A stretch of 64,000 bases of DNA from Effrenium voratum (taxonomy: Eukaryota > Sar > Dinophyceae > Suessiales > Symbiodiniaceae): contig CAUJNA010003244.1 of assembly GCA_963377175.1 (NCBI GenBank), forward strand, positions 187,501 through 251,500, given 5' to 3'. Position 1 is the first letter of the stretch. Every line of letters begins with the position of its first letter. The position numbers and the translations under genes are program-made. Below, piece by piece: positions 18,881 through 27,888 of this stretch. The notes below the pieces were generated by a model. It made no database searches. It saw only the letters and a program-made list of their open reading frames with translations, and had not been told where the DNA came from.

Positions 18881-19183
18881 ATGACTACATTAAAATGCGG
18901 TTGTAAAATTACAGGAAACAATTTGGATTTTGAAAAAGAAGTTAAAAATGATAGAGGATTAATTGAAAAAATACATAGAATGAGTTATTACCATAAACAT
19001 GATATTAATATTTGTGGAGAGTGTGAAAAGAAAGCAAATATATTTAATGATATGGAGAAAAAGAAGATAGACATTGAAAAAGAACAGTTTAAAATAATAT
19101 GTAAAGAACCTGAAATAGATGAAGGGATGAGTTTTGAAGAAATGGTAGAAGCGGGAATTTTACTTCCAAATGGAGTAAGTTAA
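18881..19183 (+). CDS. Small Cys-containing viral protein, 100 aa
   Basis: Two cysteine groups, CGCK near the N-terminus and CGEC about 42 residues later, may bind one zinc ion; the rest is charged and helical. I prefer the ATG at 18881 because it lies about 15 bases after a TATATA box, as in other genes here; an ATG at 18854 in the same frame would put the box inside the gene. A perfect 11-bp hairpin (19192-19220) follows the TAA stop. Function unknown. Confidence 0.65.
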   Translation: MTTLKCGCKITGNNLDFEKEVKNDRGLIEKIHRMSYYHKHDINICGECEKKANIFNDMEKKKIDIEKEQFKIICKEPEIDEGMSFEEMVEAGILLPNGVS

Positions 19184-19191
19184 ATCAATAC

Positions 19192-19220
19192 TTCTTAATA
19201 TTATTCATAAATATTAAGAA
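19192..19220 (+). terminator. Gene-end hairpin before the integrase gene
   Basis: TTCTTAATATT and AATATTAAGAA pair perfectly around a seven-base loop, eight bases after a TAA stop. It probably ends the preceding transcript. Confidence 0.6.
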
Positions 19221-19241
19221 TTATTTTATCCTTTATCAATA

Positions 19242-20186
19242 ATGAGTAGATTATCAAAAGATGAGGTTTTACATAAGTTGTTTTATGATGTTGAAACCGG
19301 GTTCGGTTCAGTAAATGAGTTATACAAACAAGCAAATAAAGAAGGACTGGGTATAACATTAGATGAAGTTAGGACATTTATGAAAAAGCAACCTATCAAG
19401 CAGGAGAAAGGATATAGTAAATACAACAGTTATTCAGCACCTTTCGCAAGATATGAATATCAGTTAGACATAATGGATATGATTTCACTGATGAAGGCAA
19501 CGGGCACATCAGATTTAAGCAGTCCAAGATATGGATTAATATGTATAGATATATTCAGTAAGAAACTACACATTGAACCGATGAAGGTTAGAGACGGTGA
19601 GACTGTTTATAAAGCAATACTTCAATGCTTCAAAGTATTAGGTCATCCGATGAGTATTTATACAGATGATGACGGGGCATTCGCATTTAAGAAATTGCAA
19701 GAGTATTTAAAAGGTGAAGCAATAAGAAGCATCATAACACTGACACACGCTAATGTTGCTGAACGCTCCATTCGCACAGTTAAAAAGATGTTAGGAGACA
19801 GAATAAAAGCGACTGATAGAACTTGGACGAGTTTATTGCAAGCAGTCTTAAACAAGTATAATCAACAAATGACGCACGGGACGACAAAACTTACACCTAA
19901 TGAAGCACACAAAGACGAAAACGAAGTAACAGCAAAGGCGAACTCGTTGATGAAGGAAAAGTATTTACGAAAGTATCCTAAATTAAATGTCGGTGATAAA
20001 GTCAAAATTTATAACAAAGGAAAAGGAAATTACACATCAAGAAAAGAAACCACTAGCCGGTGGCACAATACTATATATACCATTTCAAATGTAGGTCGTG
20101 ATATGATGCTTAATAAGTATTATGAAATTGAAGGGAACACCAAGAAATATAACAGACACGAATTATTACTTACAGAAAGCACTTAA
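19242..20186 (+). CDS. rve-family (retroviral-type) DDE integrase, 314 aa
   Basis: The catalytic triad is visible: Asp76 in YQLDIMDM, Asp143 in IYTDDDGAF, and Glu174 in NVAERSIRTVKKML. The C-terminal part (KYPKLNVGDKVKIYNKGKG) is the SH3-like DNA-binding module seen in Polinton integrases; no chromodomain follows. The enzyme joins the ends of the linear viral DNA to host DNA and makes the short target duplication seen at the element's borders. It has no zinc-binding HHCC domain that I can see; the first 60 residues are helical instead. Its TAA stop shares TTAA with the stop of the convergent GIY-YIG gene. The frame is intact, so the element may still be able to integrate. Confidence 0.93.
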   Translation: MSRLSKDEVLHKLFYDVETGFGSVNELYKQANKEGLGITLDEVRTFMKKQPIKQEKGYSKYNSYSAPFARYEYQLDIMDMISLMKATGTSDLSSPRYGLICIDIFSKKLHIEPMKVRDGETVYKAILQCFKVLGHPMSIYTDDDGAFAFKKLQEYLKGEAIRSIITLTHANVAERSIRTVKKMLGDRIKATDRTWTSLLQAVLNKYNQQMTHGTTKLTPNEAHKDENEVTAKANSLMKEKYLRKYPKLNVGDKVKIYNKGKGNYTSRKETTSRWHNTIYTISNVGRDMMLNKYYEIEGNTKKYNRHELLLTEST

Positions 20187-20758
20187 TTAATTGATGCTTT
20201 CTTTTGCCAGTATTTTTCCCTTTGCCTTCGTGTTAGTTCTTCACGGTTTTCATTCCATTGCTGTCTTTTTCTTTCGTTTATTGTCTCTTTATTTTTTTCG
20301 TGATAGTCCTGCGTTGTCTGTTTAATCCTGTCTTTGTTCTGAATTCTGTATTGTTTCATATACTCCTTCCTTTTGTCTTTAATTGACTGCCAATATGCTT
20401 TGATTTTTCCTTTGTTGTCTTCATAGTATTGTTTTCCCTTGCGACCTGCCACCCTTTCATTAACACATTCAGTATTTTGAATATAATAACCTTCCCTTTT
20501 GTGAAGTTCCTCTTTACATTCACAAGGGAAAGCTTCTAAAAGTTCAATGAAGCAGTTGTCAACACCGTATTCATTGAATATATCAAATAAAGAAATATGA
20601 TGTGACTGACCCTTCAAAAACCATTTATACTGCCATCTGTGGCGTGCCATTCTATTGCCTAAGAACTTTTCACAAGTAGAACCTATATAAGACTTGTTAT
20701 TGTCTTTGTCTTTGACTTTGTATATCTTACCGAGAGAAAATTTGTTAATGTCCTCCAT
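20183..20758 (-). CDS. GIY-YIG endonuclease, 191 aa
   Basis: The fold's key residues are visible: KIYKV (GIY strand, residues 11-15), SYIGST (YIG strand, 23-28), NRMARHRW with catalytic Arg36 and His40, and a Glu at 72 in CFIELLEAF. A Cys pair and a long basic, Gln/Arg/Lys-rich tail (residues 100-191) likely bind DNA. Such nucleases occur in giant viruses and virophages as homing-type or recombination enzymes. Here it is convergent with the integrase gene, sharing the last bases. The ATG follows TATATA at once. It could be a homing gene that inserted next to the integrase, or a working repair/recombination nuclease. Confidence 0.88.
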   Translation of the reverse strand: MEDINKFSLGKIYKVKDKDNNKSYIGSTCEKFLGNRMARHRWQYKWFLKGQSHHISLFDIFNEYGVDNCFIELLEAFPCECKEELHKREGYYIQNTECVNERVAGRKGKQYYEDNKGKIKAYWQSIKDKRKEYMKQYRIQNKDRIKQTTQDYHEKNKETINERKRQQWNENREELTRRQREKYWQKKASIN

Positions 20759-20799
20759 ATATATAAGTTCATAGCGATTAAATCTTTATATGAAAATGA

Positions 20800-20825
20800 A
20801 TAACATTATTTTAAGATAATGTTAT
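20800..20825 (-). terminator. Gene-end hairpin after the zinc-finger gene
   Basis: ATAACATTAT and ATAATGTTAT pair perfectly around a six-base loop, starting at the TGA stop of the gene read leftward from 21211. Confidence 0.55.
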
Positions 20826-21211
20826 CAATTTGTATTAGTTAAATATTTATAACATACTTTCTCAACAGCATTCTGATATGCTCTTTCTCTATGAATTCTT
20901 TTACATTTATCAGTCCTTAAATGCTTTGCCATATTAGACTTATTTTTAATCATACAACCGCATCTTTCACATTCTAATGACTTATCATTTTCTATAAAAT
21001 ACTCTTTAAAGTATCCTTCTTCTTTATATTTCTTGTTCAATACATCATTATATTTTTTCTTACTTTCCTTTTCCTTTGCCTTCTTAATTTCTTCCTCTGT
21101 ATCCGTGCTGAAGTCTGAAACTTCACCCTCAATAGAATTCCACAACAAATCAAATTCATCATTTGTCATAGAAATTTTCTTTTTATTGCCATCTACAATA
21201 AAGCAGGTCAT
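20825..21211 (-). CDS. Viral C2HC zinc-finger protein, 128 aa
   Basis: Residues about 81-103 form a zinc finger, CERCGCMIKNKSNMAKHL with a final Cys (C-x2-C-x12-H-x5-C). The N-terminal 70 residues are acidic and helical. It lies between the polymerase and the GIY-YIG gene, both on the same strand, and shares the early-type motif ACTTAAAGAAAT (complement of 21235-21246) with the polymerase, so a regulatory or replication role is plausible. The stop is TGA followed at once by an in-frame TAA. Confidence 0.75.
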   Translation of the reverse strand: MTCFIVDGNKKKISMTNDEFDLLWNSIEGEVSDFSTDTEEEIKKAKEKESKKKYNDVLNKKYKEEGYFKEYFIENDKSLECERCGCMIKNKSNMAKHLRTDKCKRIHRERAYQNAVEKVCYKYLTNTN

Positions 21212-21220
21212 TTTACTTAA

Positions 21221-21246
21221 TATATAATATAATTATTTCTTTAAGT
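21221..21246 (-). promoter_or_regulatory. Putative early promoter of the C2HC zinc-finger gene
   Basis: Reading leftward, ACTTAAAGAAAT is followed by TTATATTATATATTAAG and the ATG at 21211, the same order of elements as before three other non-capsid genes. Confidence 0.5.
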
Positions 21247-21261
21247 ATATTTGTAAATTCT

Positions 21262-24200
21262 CTATGCTATGATGCTATAATGTCCGTAAGGTAAAGAGTT
21301 TATACTGTTTATGTAAAAGCGTTTATTCTCATAGGCGCTAAGCGATTGTTTTGTTTGTTGGATGCTGTATATTTGATGGGCTTTACTTCTTATGCTGTTG
21401 AATGTTATAGTGTCGCAATTATTGTTTTTGAGTGTGTCATCATAAGAATTATATGACAGTTCCTTCTTCACTTTATGTTTAACTATTCCTTTGCTCTTCT
21501 TTTCTTCTTTCTCTTTGTTATGTATCTTGAAACAGTATGATTTAGGTTTCAATGCTATAAAGTTTGTTATAATCTTGCCGTCGGCTTCATCCTTAAAGCA
21601 ACCAAGTTTCTTCTTGTTTGTTTTATCATAACATTTGTGTTTAGGGTCATAACCACTGAAATCCATATAATCCTTAATGTCATTAAAGTCATCATATACA
21701 TCTTCGGTTTTAATATGTAATACAAAACTGTCAGTATCAGTATATAACATTCTGATATTATTTTTATATTTCGGTTTCATAATGTCATAGTAAAATGAAT
21801 ACATATGTTGTTTTGATAAATCTAAAATACTCATTCCTACATATATTGGTTTATTCAATTTAACTACACTTTTTGCTTTTTCAACTCCTATAAGATTTTC
21901 ATTAATGATATGCCTGTATTTGAAATTAGGATTATTAACGCATTTTTGGTATCGTTCAGGTGTATCAACCAGCTCAAAGTCAATGTGTTCTCTCACATTT
22001 TCCATAGTCTTGCCGTATACAGCGTTGTTCATTAATTTGTACATATCTTTTGAAAAGTCGCTTGTAGCGTTCTTTCGCTTCTCTGTGTTAAAGTCAATCC
22101 ACGGTTTCAACCATTGCTTGTGTCTAAATTCTATTACTCTGTTTATTTTCTTGATTTTAAGTCCTTGTTTTAAATAGAATTTTAAAATGTCAATATGTAA
22201 AACATAATTTTGTTTATCCATAACATTTAGTATCAACTTGTTTGTTTTCTCATCTTTTGGAGCATGATTAAAATGATATGCTTTGTAGGTTTCTTTCTGA
22301 TAATCACTAAGCATATCTGCTGATACACTCATAATTTCTGGTGCTAATGGGTAATCAGTATGTTTGTCGTGGCATTCTTTCGGATATTCTAAATCAACAT
22401 CTAAAATATATCCTTTGCTACTGTAATCACTATTGTAATATTTAATGTCTTCTTCTGAGAAATTATCTTTTACAAACTTAATATTCTTATATGGTAGTTT
22501 CTTACACATTGCCAGACCATAAAGATTATTAGCGTCTAAATAATTGATATAGGACGACGGCTTTGTTTCATCATAAGCATCTCCCATATACTTATTATTA
22601 GCAGTTGCTTTTCTCATTGAAACCTGACACATACCACCTCTTAGTCCTTGCTCTATCATTTTATAAACTTCTTCATCGTGTAAAAGTTCAAGTTCAATTC
22701 CTGTTTTTAATAGCATCGCGTCCCAAGCAAAGTTAGGCAATGTGTAGTAATGGGCTGGGTCTAATTCATAATCTGTTAGACATTGTTTTCTGAAATTCTC
22801 ATATACATCGGTTAATAATAATACATCGGTTTCTAAATATAAATCGTGATATTCACCAAGGTTTTTAATGTTAAAGTGCTTCCATATTAGTTTTGCTCTT
22901 TCATAGTCAGCATTGCTTATATCTTCTTCACTTAATCTACTATAAAAATGTTTCTTTTCTGGTAGTTCAGTGTCATTAAATTTATTGAAGTCATTACAAT
23001 AATCATAAGGATAAACTCCCTTTTCTGTCAGTAAAAATAAATCTTTTTCATTTTTAATGTATTTGCCTTTGCAACTATATTTAAAATGTTCCTGCCAGTT
23101 GTCCCTTAATTTATTATCTTCATATTTTGTTAATTTAACAAGTTTATCTAATGATGATGACAAGAAACTGAAACTATCCTTAAATTCAAGTCTGTTTAAT
23201 GAAAATGTAATAAACTTCTCACTGTTCTGTGCTATTACTGATATTTGTTCTTTCTTTGTGTTTAACTTTTCAAGATTTGATATTATGAGATGAGCATCAT
23301 AGTTTTTAAGATTATGAAAGAATACTGGTATATGATACTTTTTAAAGCAATAGTCTATATTGCATTTCATATGTGCCGCTCCTCTGTATAATCCAGTAAA
23401 GTGGCAATGGTCAGCAACTTTCTTTTTCGCTTCTACTCTGTTGTCAAAAGCGCCATTGCATAAGAAACACTTTTTAGCTTCTAAATGTTTAATTTCATCT
23501 AAATCTGACATAATCATATCTTTTGGATTTTTCATTTGTTTCATTACATCGTCTCTAATATTGTTTAATGTATCACAAAATTTATCCATACAATCTTCGC
23601 CTCTATATAAAAATGGTTTCATTTCTCCACTATAAGCATTAACAAGGTTAAGCATATAACCGCTGGGTTTATGGTTCTGATAAGTCCCTTTGATGCCTTC
23701 TGATGTTTCTGTTGTTAAACATTCAAAATCACCGTAAATAACAAATGGTGCTTTCAGTTTCTTAAAATGCTTTTCAAACTTCATTCATGTTCCTTCTTCT
23801 GGCATTTTTGTTTGTTGAATGTCATTTGCCATACAACCTTTTATTAAGTGAGAATTTAAAAGTTTTTCTGTTGTAAAACCGTGCTGGCAGTATCTGCAAC
23901 AAAAAGTTTTTCCTTTGTATTTATTAACTTGACTACCCATTAATCTATTATAATCTTTTATTAAAACATAATGTTCATTATCATCTTTTTCAATTCGTAA
24001 TAGATTGATATGACAAGATGGTCTTTCAATCTTCGTTATTCTGTCTGCTCTGATGGATTGGTTCTCATCTTCAACATAAACATTAACTGATATAGAATTT
24101 TGGTTAATTGTTTCAAATGTGTCAATGTCATCGTTGGATGCTGGAAAATTCACACCATCCCATTTAATTAGACTTTCAGTAGTTATTAATTTCTTGTAGT

Positions 24201-25056
24201 GTCTCATATGTTGTGGATGGTCTTTCTTGAAGACTTCATAAAATTTACATAAAACACAATATTTAAAACACAATTCATCATCATTTTGAATGTTGATACA
24301 TGCTTTTTTCTTTGAAATCCATTCTGGTAGTTCCATATATTTACCTGCTCTGTTCGGGTTGTATTTGTCGTAGTGGATTGTGATTTTGTTAATCTTATTA
24401 ATCTTCAATCCTGAATGTTTCAAAGGTGAGTTTTCAATTTGTAGTTCAATATCTTTAGGTATATTTTCCAATGCTTTTTTTAAGTCTCCTACATTTAGAA
24501 TGTTGTATCTCCTACTCCTCATATTTTGTTTTATTTGTATATTTTCCTCAGTTGGTTCATCTTCTCCATCATCCTCTTCTTGCTGTCTAAGTTTATCAAA
24601 AATATCCTCAACATCAATCAGTAGTTTCATTGATTTTGCTTGTTGTAAAAAATCGGTTAATTTCTTTTCTTGCCATACAAGATATGTTAGTCCTTTATAT
24701 CCCTTGAATGGTATGTTGGATATTGAATATGTGTTGGCATACCCTTTCAATGCTGAAAATGTCTCTGATGTTTTTGCTCCTATTTTTAATCTGTATTTCT
24801 GGATTGTTTTAATGCCTCTCATTGTGTTTGATGCTTTTTTTAGAAGATGAAATCGTTTGAAACCTTGTGTGTTGCTGACTTGATTGAGTTTGTTTTGAAG
24901 TGATGAGGATAATGGTTTGTCTTTGTTGTAATAGTATTCTTTGTTGTTGATGATTAGTTTTTTCAATGGTTTGTTATTCTTCCCTGTTTTTATTTGACCT
25001 TCATTATTGGATATTAAATATTCAATTACTGAACCCGTGCTGTATTCCCCTGCCAT
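21262..25056 (-). pseudogene. Protein-primed family B DNA polymerase, interrupted by one TGA
   Basis: From the ATG at 25056 the frame has 1264 codons with a single internal stop, TGA at 23785-23787, right before an ATG in the same frame (23784). The N-terminal 423 residues match the domain typical of Polinton polymerases and end in a zinc finger (CCRYCQHGF ... H ... C). After the stop come exonuclease motifs (YGDFEC with Asp19/Glu21 of the second part; FHNLKNYDAHLI; YLETDVLLLTD), an endonuclease VII-like Cys/His patch (VADHCHFTG), and polymerase motifs A (LDANNLYGLAM), B (KLMNNAVYGKTMEN) and C (MLYTDTDSF). It would copy the linear genome using a terminal protein as primer. All catalytic residues are intact, so the product is either two polypeptides, a readthrough protein, or inactive. 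Confidence 0.9.
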
Positions 25057-25065
25057 TTCTCTATA

Positions 25066-25091
25066 CTATATAAGGTATTTTCTCTTTAAGT
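25066..25091 (-). promoter_or_regulatory. Putative early promoter of the DNA polymerase gene
   Basis: Reading leftward, ACTTAAAGAGAAAATACC is followed by TTATATAG and, about ten bases on, by the polymerase ATG. Confidence 0.5.
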
Positions 25092-25785
25092 CCTTTTGGG
25101 GGGCGGGTTTGGGGGTGGGTCTGGGTTTGAGGTTATGGATGTTGTTGATGTGAGGGTTTAGGGAACAACCCGAAAAGAGTTTGGGAGGACACCCCAAAAA
25201 CGAGTTTGAGGGACAACCCCAAAAGAGTTTGGGAGGACACCCCAAAAACGAGTTTGAGGGACAACCCCAAAAGAGTTTGGGAGGACACCCCAAAAAACGA
25301 GTTTGAGGGACAACCCCAAAAGAGTTTGGGAGGACACCCCAAAAACGAGTTTGAGGGACAACCCCAAAAAAAAAAAAAAAAAAAAAAAACGAGTTTGGGT
25401 GAACACCTGAAAAATAAACACACTGAGAGCCCACCACCGAAGAAGTCCTCATCGTCATCAACCTGGCAGGCGACAGATGCTTTTCATGACCCTTCACCAA
25501 AAAAAAGATGGTGGACACATCAAAGGTGCAATCGGTCTTTTTCATGTTTAATCTCTTTGAGATTGACGGCAATCCCTTTTTAAAGGGCTTTGATTAAATG
25601 TAGGGTTGAAAAAGCATCGGATGCTACAACCCACCAATTAGAGCAACCACAAAATACCATTCACGGATTTCTGTGAATGAATGTGTTTTTTTCACGGGTT
25701 TCTGTGAAATGATTTCACGGGTTTCCGTGAATGAATGTGTTTTTTTCACGGGTTTCCGTGAATGGTCAAGATTGCTCTTTAAATC
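25092..25785. repeat. Repeat-rich gap inside the right part of the virus
   Basis: From about 25157 to 25369 lie about four and a half copies of a 48-bp unit made of two related halves (GAGGGACAACCCCAAAAGAG and GAGGACACCCCAAAAACGAG), followed by a run of A at 25368-25389. No coding role is supported; frames across it give periodic Gly/Cys/Pro/Phe peptides. Composition shifts here from AT-rich viral to GC-richer sequence. Confidence 0.8.
25660..25762. repeat. Four copies of an 18-bp palindrome
   Basis: TTCACGG(A/G)TTTC(T/C)GTGAA begins at 25660, 25691, 25714 and 25745, spaced 31, 23 and 31 bases. Each copy has TTCACGG facing CCGTGAA, and the gaps hold repeated ATGAATGTGTTTTT. They lie just downstream of the 193-aa gene and could be protein-binding sites or replication iterons. 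Confidence 0.85.
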
Positions 25786-26367
25786 TTACATAAGGGCACA
25801 ATTTGCACCCTCACGCTCATTTGGTTCAAATGAACCACTACCTCTCAATCGCCTCCTATAACTGCTGATTTCTTCCAAGAGACCCTTGAAAGCGTCAATG
25901 TTGTAATTGACATTGTTCCCGTGTTCTGAATGGAACTCACGAAGGAAACACTCAATGAAGACCTCCAAAATTTGAGATTTGAGCACAAGCAGATACTCCC
26001 GCCATTCATCCACCTGTTCAAACTCCTTGACAACGATGGCGGCAACCTCATAAAGTTTGTCTTCGTTGTATGCTGACCTGCCCTTGAAGACATTCTTGAC
26101 CCGTTGAAGTTGGTTATCATCAAGAGAGTTCAAGATCTCCTCAACCACACTGCGACCTTCAACAAGATGAGAGCGAACATTTTGAAGTTGGTCAATAATG
26201 GGTTGACAAGCTGATGACAAAGGCGCTGGCATTGTCATTGTTTCATTTTGTGGTTGTAGTTCAGCGTGTCTCTCCTTCATCTTCTTCAAAGAAGACTTCG
26301 TCACATCCTTCATCACAGCCTCCTTGCTCTTGAAGTAGCGGTTGATTACACCACGATGGCGAGCCAT
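25786..26367 (-). CDS. Unrecognised protein in the GC-richer module, 193 aa
   Basis: I start it at the ATG at 26367 (MARHRGVINRYFKSKEAVMK); the frame is open further upstream but without matching character. The protein is charged and helical, with Arg/Lys-rich ends and hydrophobic helices in the second half (LLVLKSQILEVFIECFL). No domain was recognised. Codon use is richer in G and C than the viral genes to its left. It is read in the same direction as the polymerase and may belong to a later-acquired cargo. Confidence 0.6.
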   Translation of the reverse strand: MARHRGVINRYFKSKEAVMKDVTKSSLKKMKERHAELQPQNETMTMPAPLSSACQPIIDQLQNVRSHLVEGRSVVEEILNSLDDNQLQRVKNVFKGRSAYNEDKLYEVAAIVVKEFEQVDEWREYLLVLKSQILEVFIECFLREFHSEHGNNVNYNIDAFKGLLEEISSYRRRLRGSGSFEPNEREGANCALM

Positions 26368-26655
26368 TCCACAAGATGAAGCAAACAGCAAAGAGGGACA
26401 CCGAGGTTCAGCCAAAACGCTGTGTGAGACAAAGCACATCAATGGAAGTCAACAGTGTGATTACATTGGATATTGAAGAGACTCTTTTTCAACTGGCATC
26501 TGTTTGTGAAAGCGGTTTCCTCCCTACCCAAGCAACTGCCATTTGTCGCAACCTCCCCAATCAACACAGCTGTGAGGTTGTTCAGATTAACATATACTTT
26601 GAGAGGGGGTACAGCGACCAGACATTGGCAAGTTCAACCTATTGCTCACTTCTCA

Positions 26656-27327
26656 TCAGTTGGGCTCATTGCTAATGATGGAGTCATTTTCTCCGTCGGA
26701 AGCCTCATCATCATCGTCATCAACGGCGGCATCATCAACGACGATTTCCTCCGCTGCGAAGTGCTTCTCGTAGATGTTGTTGAGCTGGTTGGTAATGCCA
26801 TCAGAGAAGGAGACATTGAAGACATGCGACATGTCATTGTGCTTTACCACACTTCCAAACAGGGTGCGAGGGTGACGAACAATGGTGTTGCCGCCGAAGG
26901 ACAAATTGAGCTTCTTGAACATGGAGTTGGTCAACTTCAAGTTGAACTTTGCGAGCTTCCGGGTAATGACCTTAATGATGGCCTTGTAGACCTCCGACAG
27001 AGTGCTGCCGAAAGAAACCTGCAAGGACATAGTGAAGCCTGTGCCTGTAATCGAGAAGACAAGTGTGTGCTCCTTCATCTTGTTCTCTTCCTTCTTCTGT
27101 GAGTTGCGGGTTGTGCCCTCTTTTTCAATCAACTTCTGGTGTGCAATGATGTTCGCCGCTTGTTGCTTCATCCTGTCATTAACCTCAACCAGCGTCTCGG
27201 TTGAACTCCCTGACAGTGAAGTTGGTATCTCATCAAGTTCCATCGCAATCAAGCGGACAATCAACGCCTCTGTCTCGGCATCGACAGCATCCTCGTTGAT
27301 GGTATTGTATCCCATCTTTGGTGCCAT
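26656..27327 (-). CDS. Unrecognised protein with acidic tail, 223 aa
   Basis: The likely start is the ATG at 27327 (MAPKMGYNTINEDAV), with another Met four codons on. Residues about 85-180 alternate strands and helices (HTLVFSITGTGFTMSLQV, then LSEVYKAIIKVIT) and could be a small beta-grasp-like fold, which is a weak guess. The C-terminus is a run of Asp/Glu (VDDDDDEASDGEND). Its composition matches its neighbour at 25786-26367 and differs from the AT-rich viral genes. Only about 330 bases separate it from the right inverted repeat. Confidence 0.6.
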   Translation of the reverse strand: MAPKMGYNTINEDAVDAETEALIVRLIAMELDEIPTSLSGSSTETLVEVNDRMKQQAANIIAHQKLIEKEGTTRNSQKKEENKMKEHTLVFSITGTGFTMSLQVSFGSTLSEVYKAIIKVITRKLAKFNLKLTNSMFKKLNLSFGGNTIVRHPRTLFGSVVKHNDMSHVFNVSFSDGITNQLNNIYEKHFAAEEIVVDDAAVDDDDDEASDGENDSIISNEPN

Positions 27328-27660
27328 TTTGGAGCACACGAGCGCGGCACACTGCTACACTTTCAATCTTGCTATTGAGCTGACAGGTCTGTTGGAACAT
27401 CTTTCACAACATGCAAAGCGCACAGTGAGACAATATTGACTGCATAAACAAGCAAGGCGCACCTTTTGTTGATGACGAACAAGATGAGCACATAAAAAGA
27501 AAGAAACACACGCTACACACAGACCCACCCAACCCAAGAACCGCCCTTGAAGTCGACAGCAACGACCATAAAGTTCAGGATGAGCGACCTGCGAGGAGCG
27601 AAGTCGCGTTGTGAAAACAATCCTTGTTATATCAACATTTATAACAGAAACACTTGTATC
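27328..27660. other. Gap between the last viral-end gene and the right repeat
   Basis: No gene is visible. The stretch has host-like GC content and includes the likely promoter of the 223-aa gene. Confidence 0.5.
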
Positions 27661-27888
27661 CCCCAGAAAGCCTTAAAATTGTCTGAAACCCGAACCTTGA
27701 AAATGTCAATATCTTAGACTGTTTCATAATGAAAAAATTGTAAAAATGTTGAGAAATTTTGGGAAAATTCCCCAAACCCCCTATTTGTGTTTTGAACAAA
27801 ATGGGTTGCTTGTTTAATTTCTTCCCTGAACCCTGAAGCCCCAACTTGTAAATACCCTACCCCAGACCCCCTATTATAACCATTTTTT
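27661..27888 (-). repeat. Right terminal inverted repeat
   Basis: Its complement begins AAAAAATGGTTATAATAG and matches 5755-5986 almost base for base. It closes the viral element; AGGGG follows directly at 27889. Confidence 0.95.

Noticed and set aside
25066..25572. Minus strand frames with repeated NSFLGCPPKLFWGC units
   Set aside because: They arise from the 48-bp tandem repeat and the A run.
26442..26675. A 77-codon + strand frame in the gap between the two GC-richer viral genes
   Set aside because: It overlaps the end of the 223-aa gene on the other strand, shows no motif, and could be chance; it might deserve a second look if relatives keep it.
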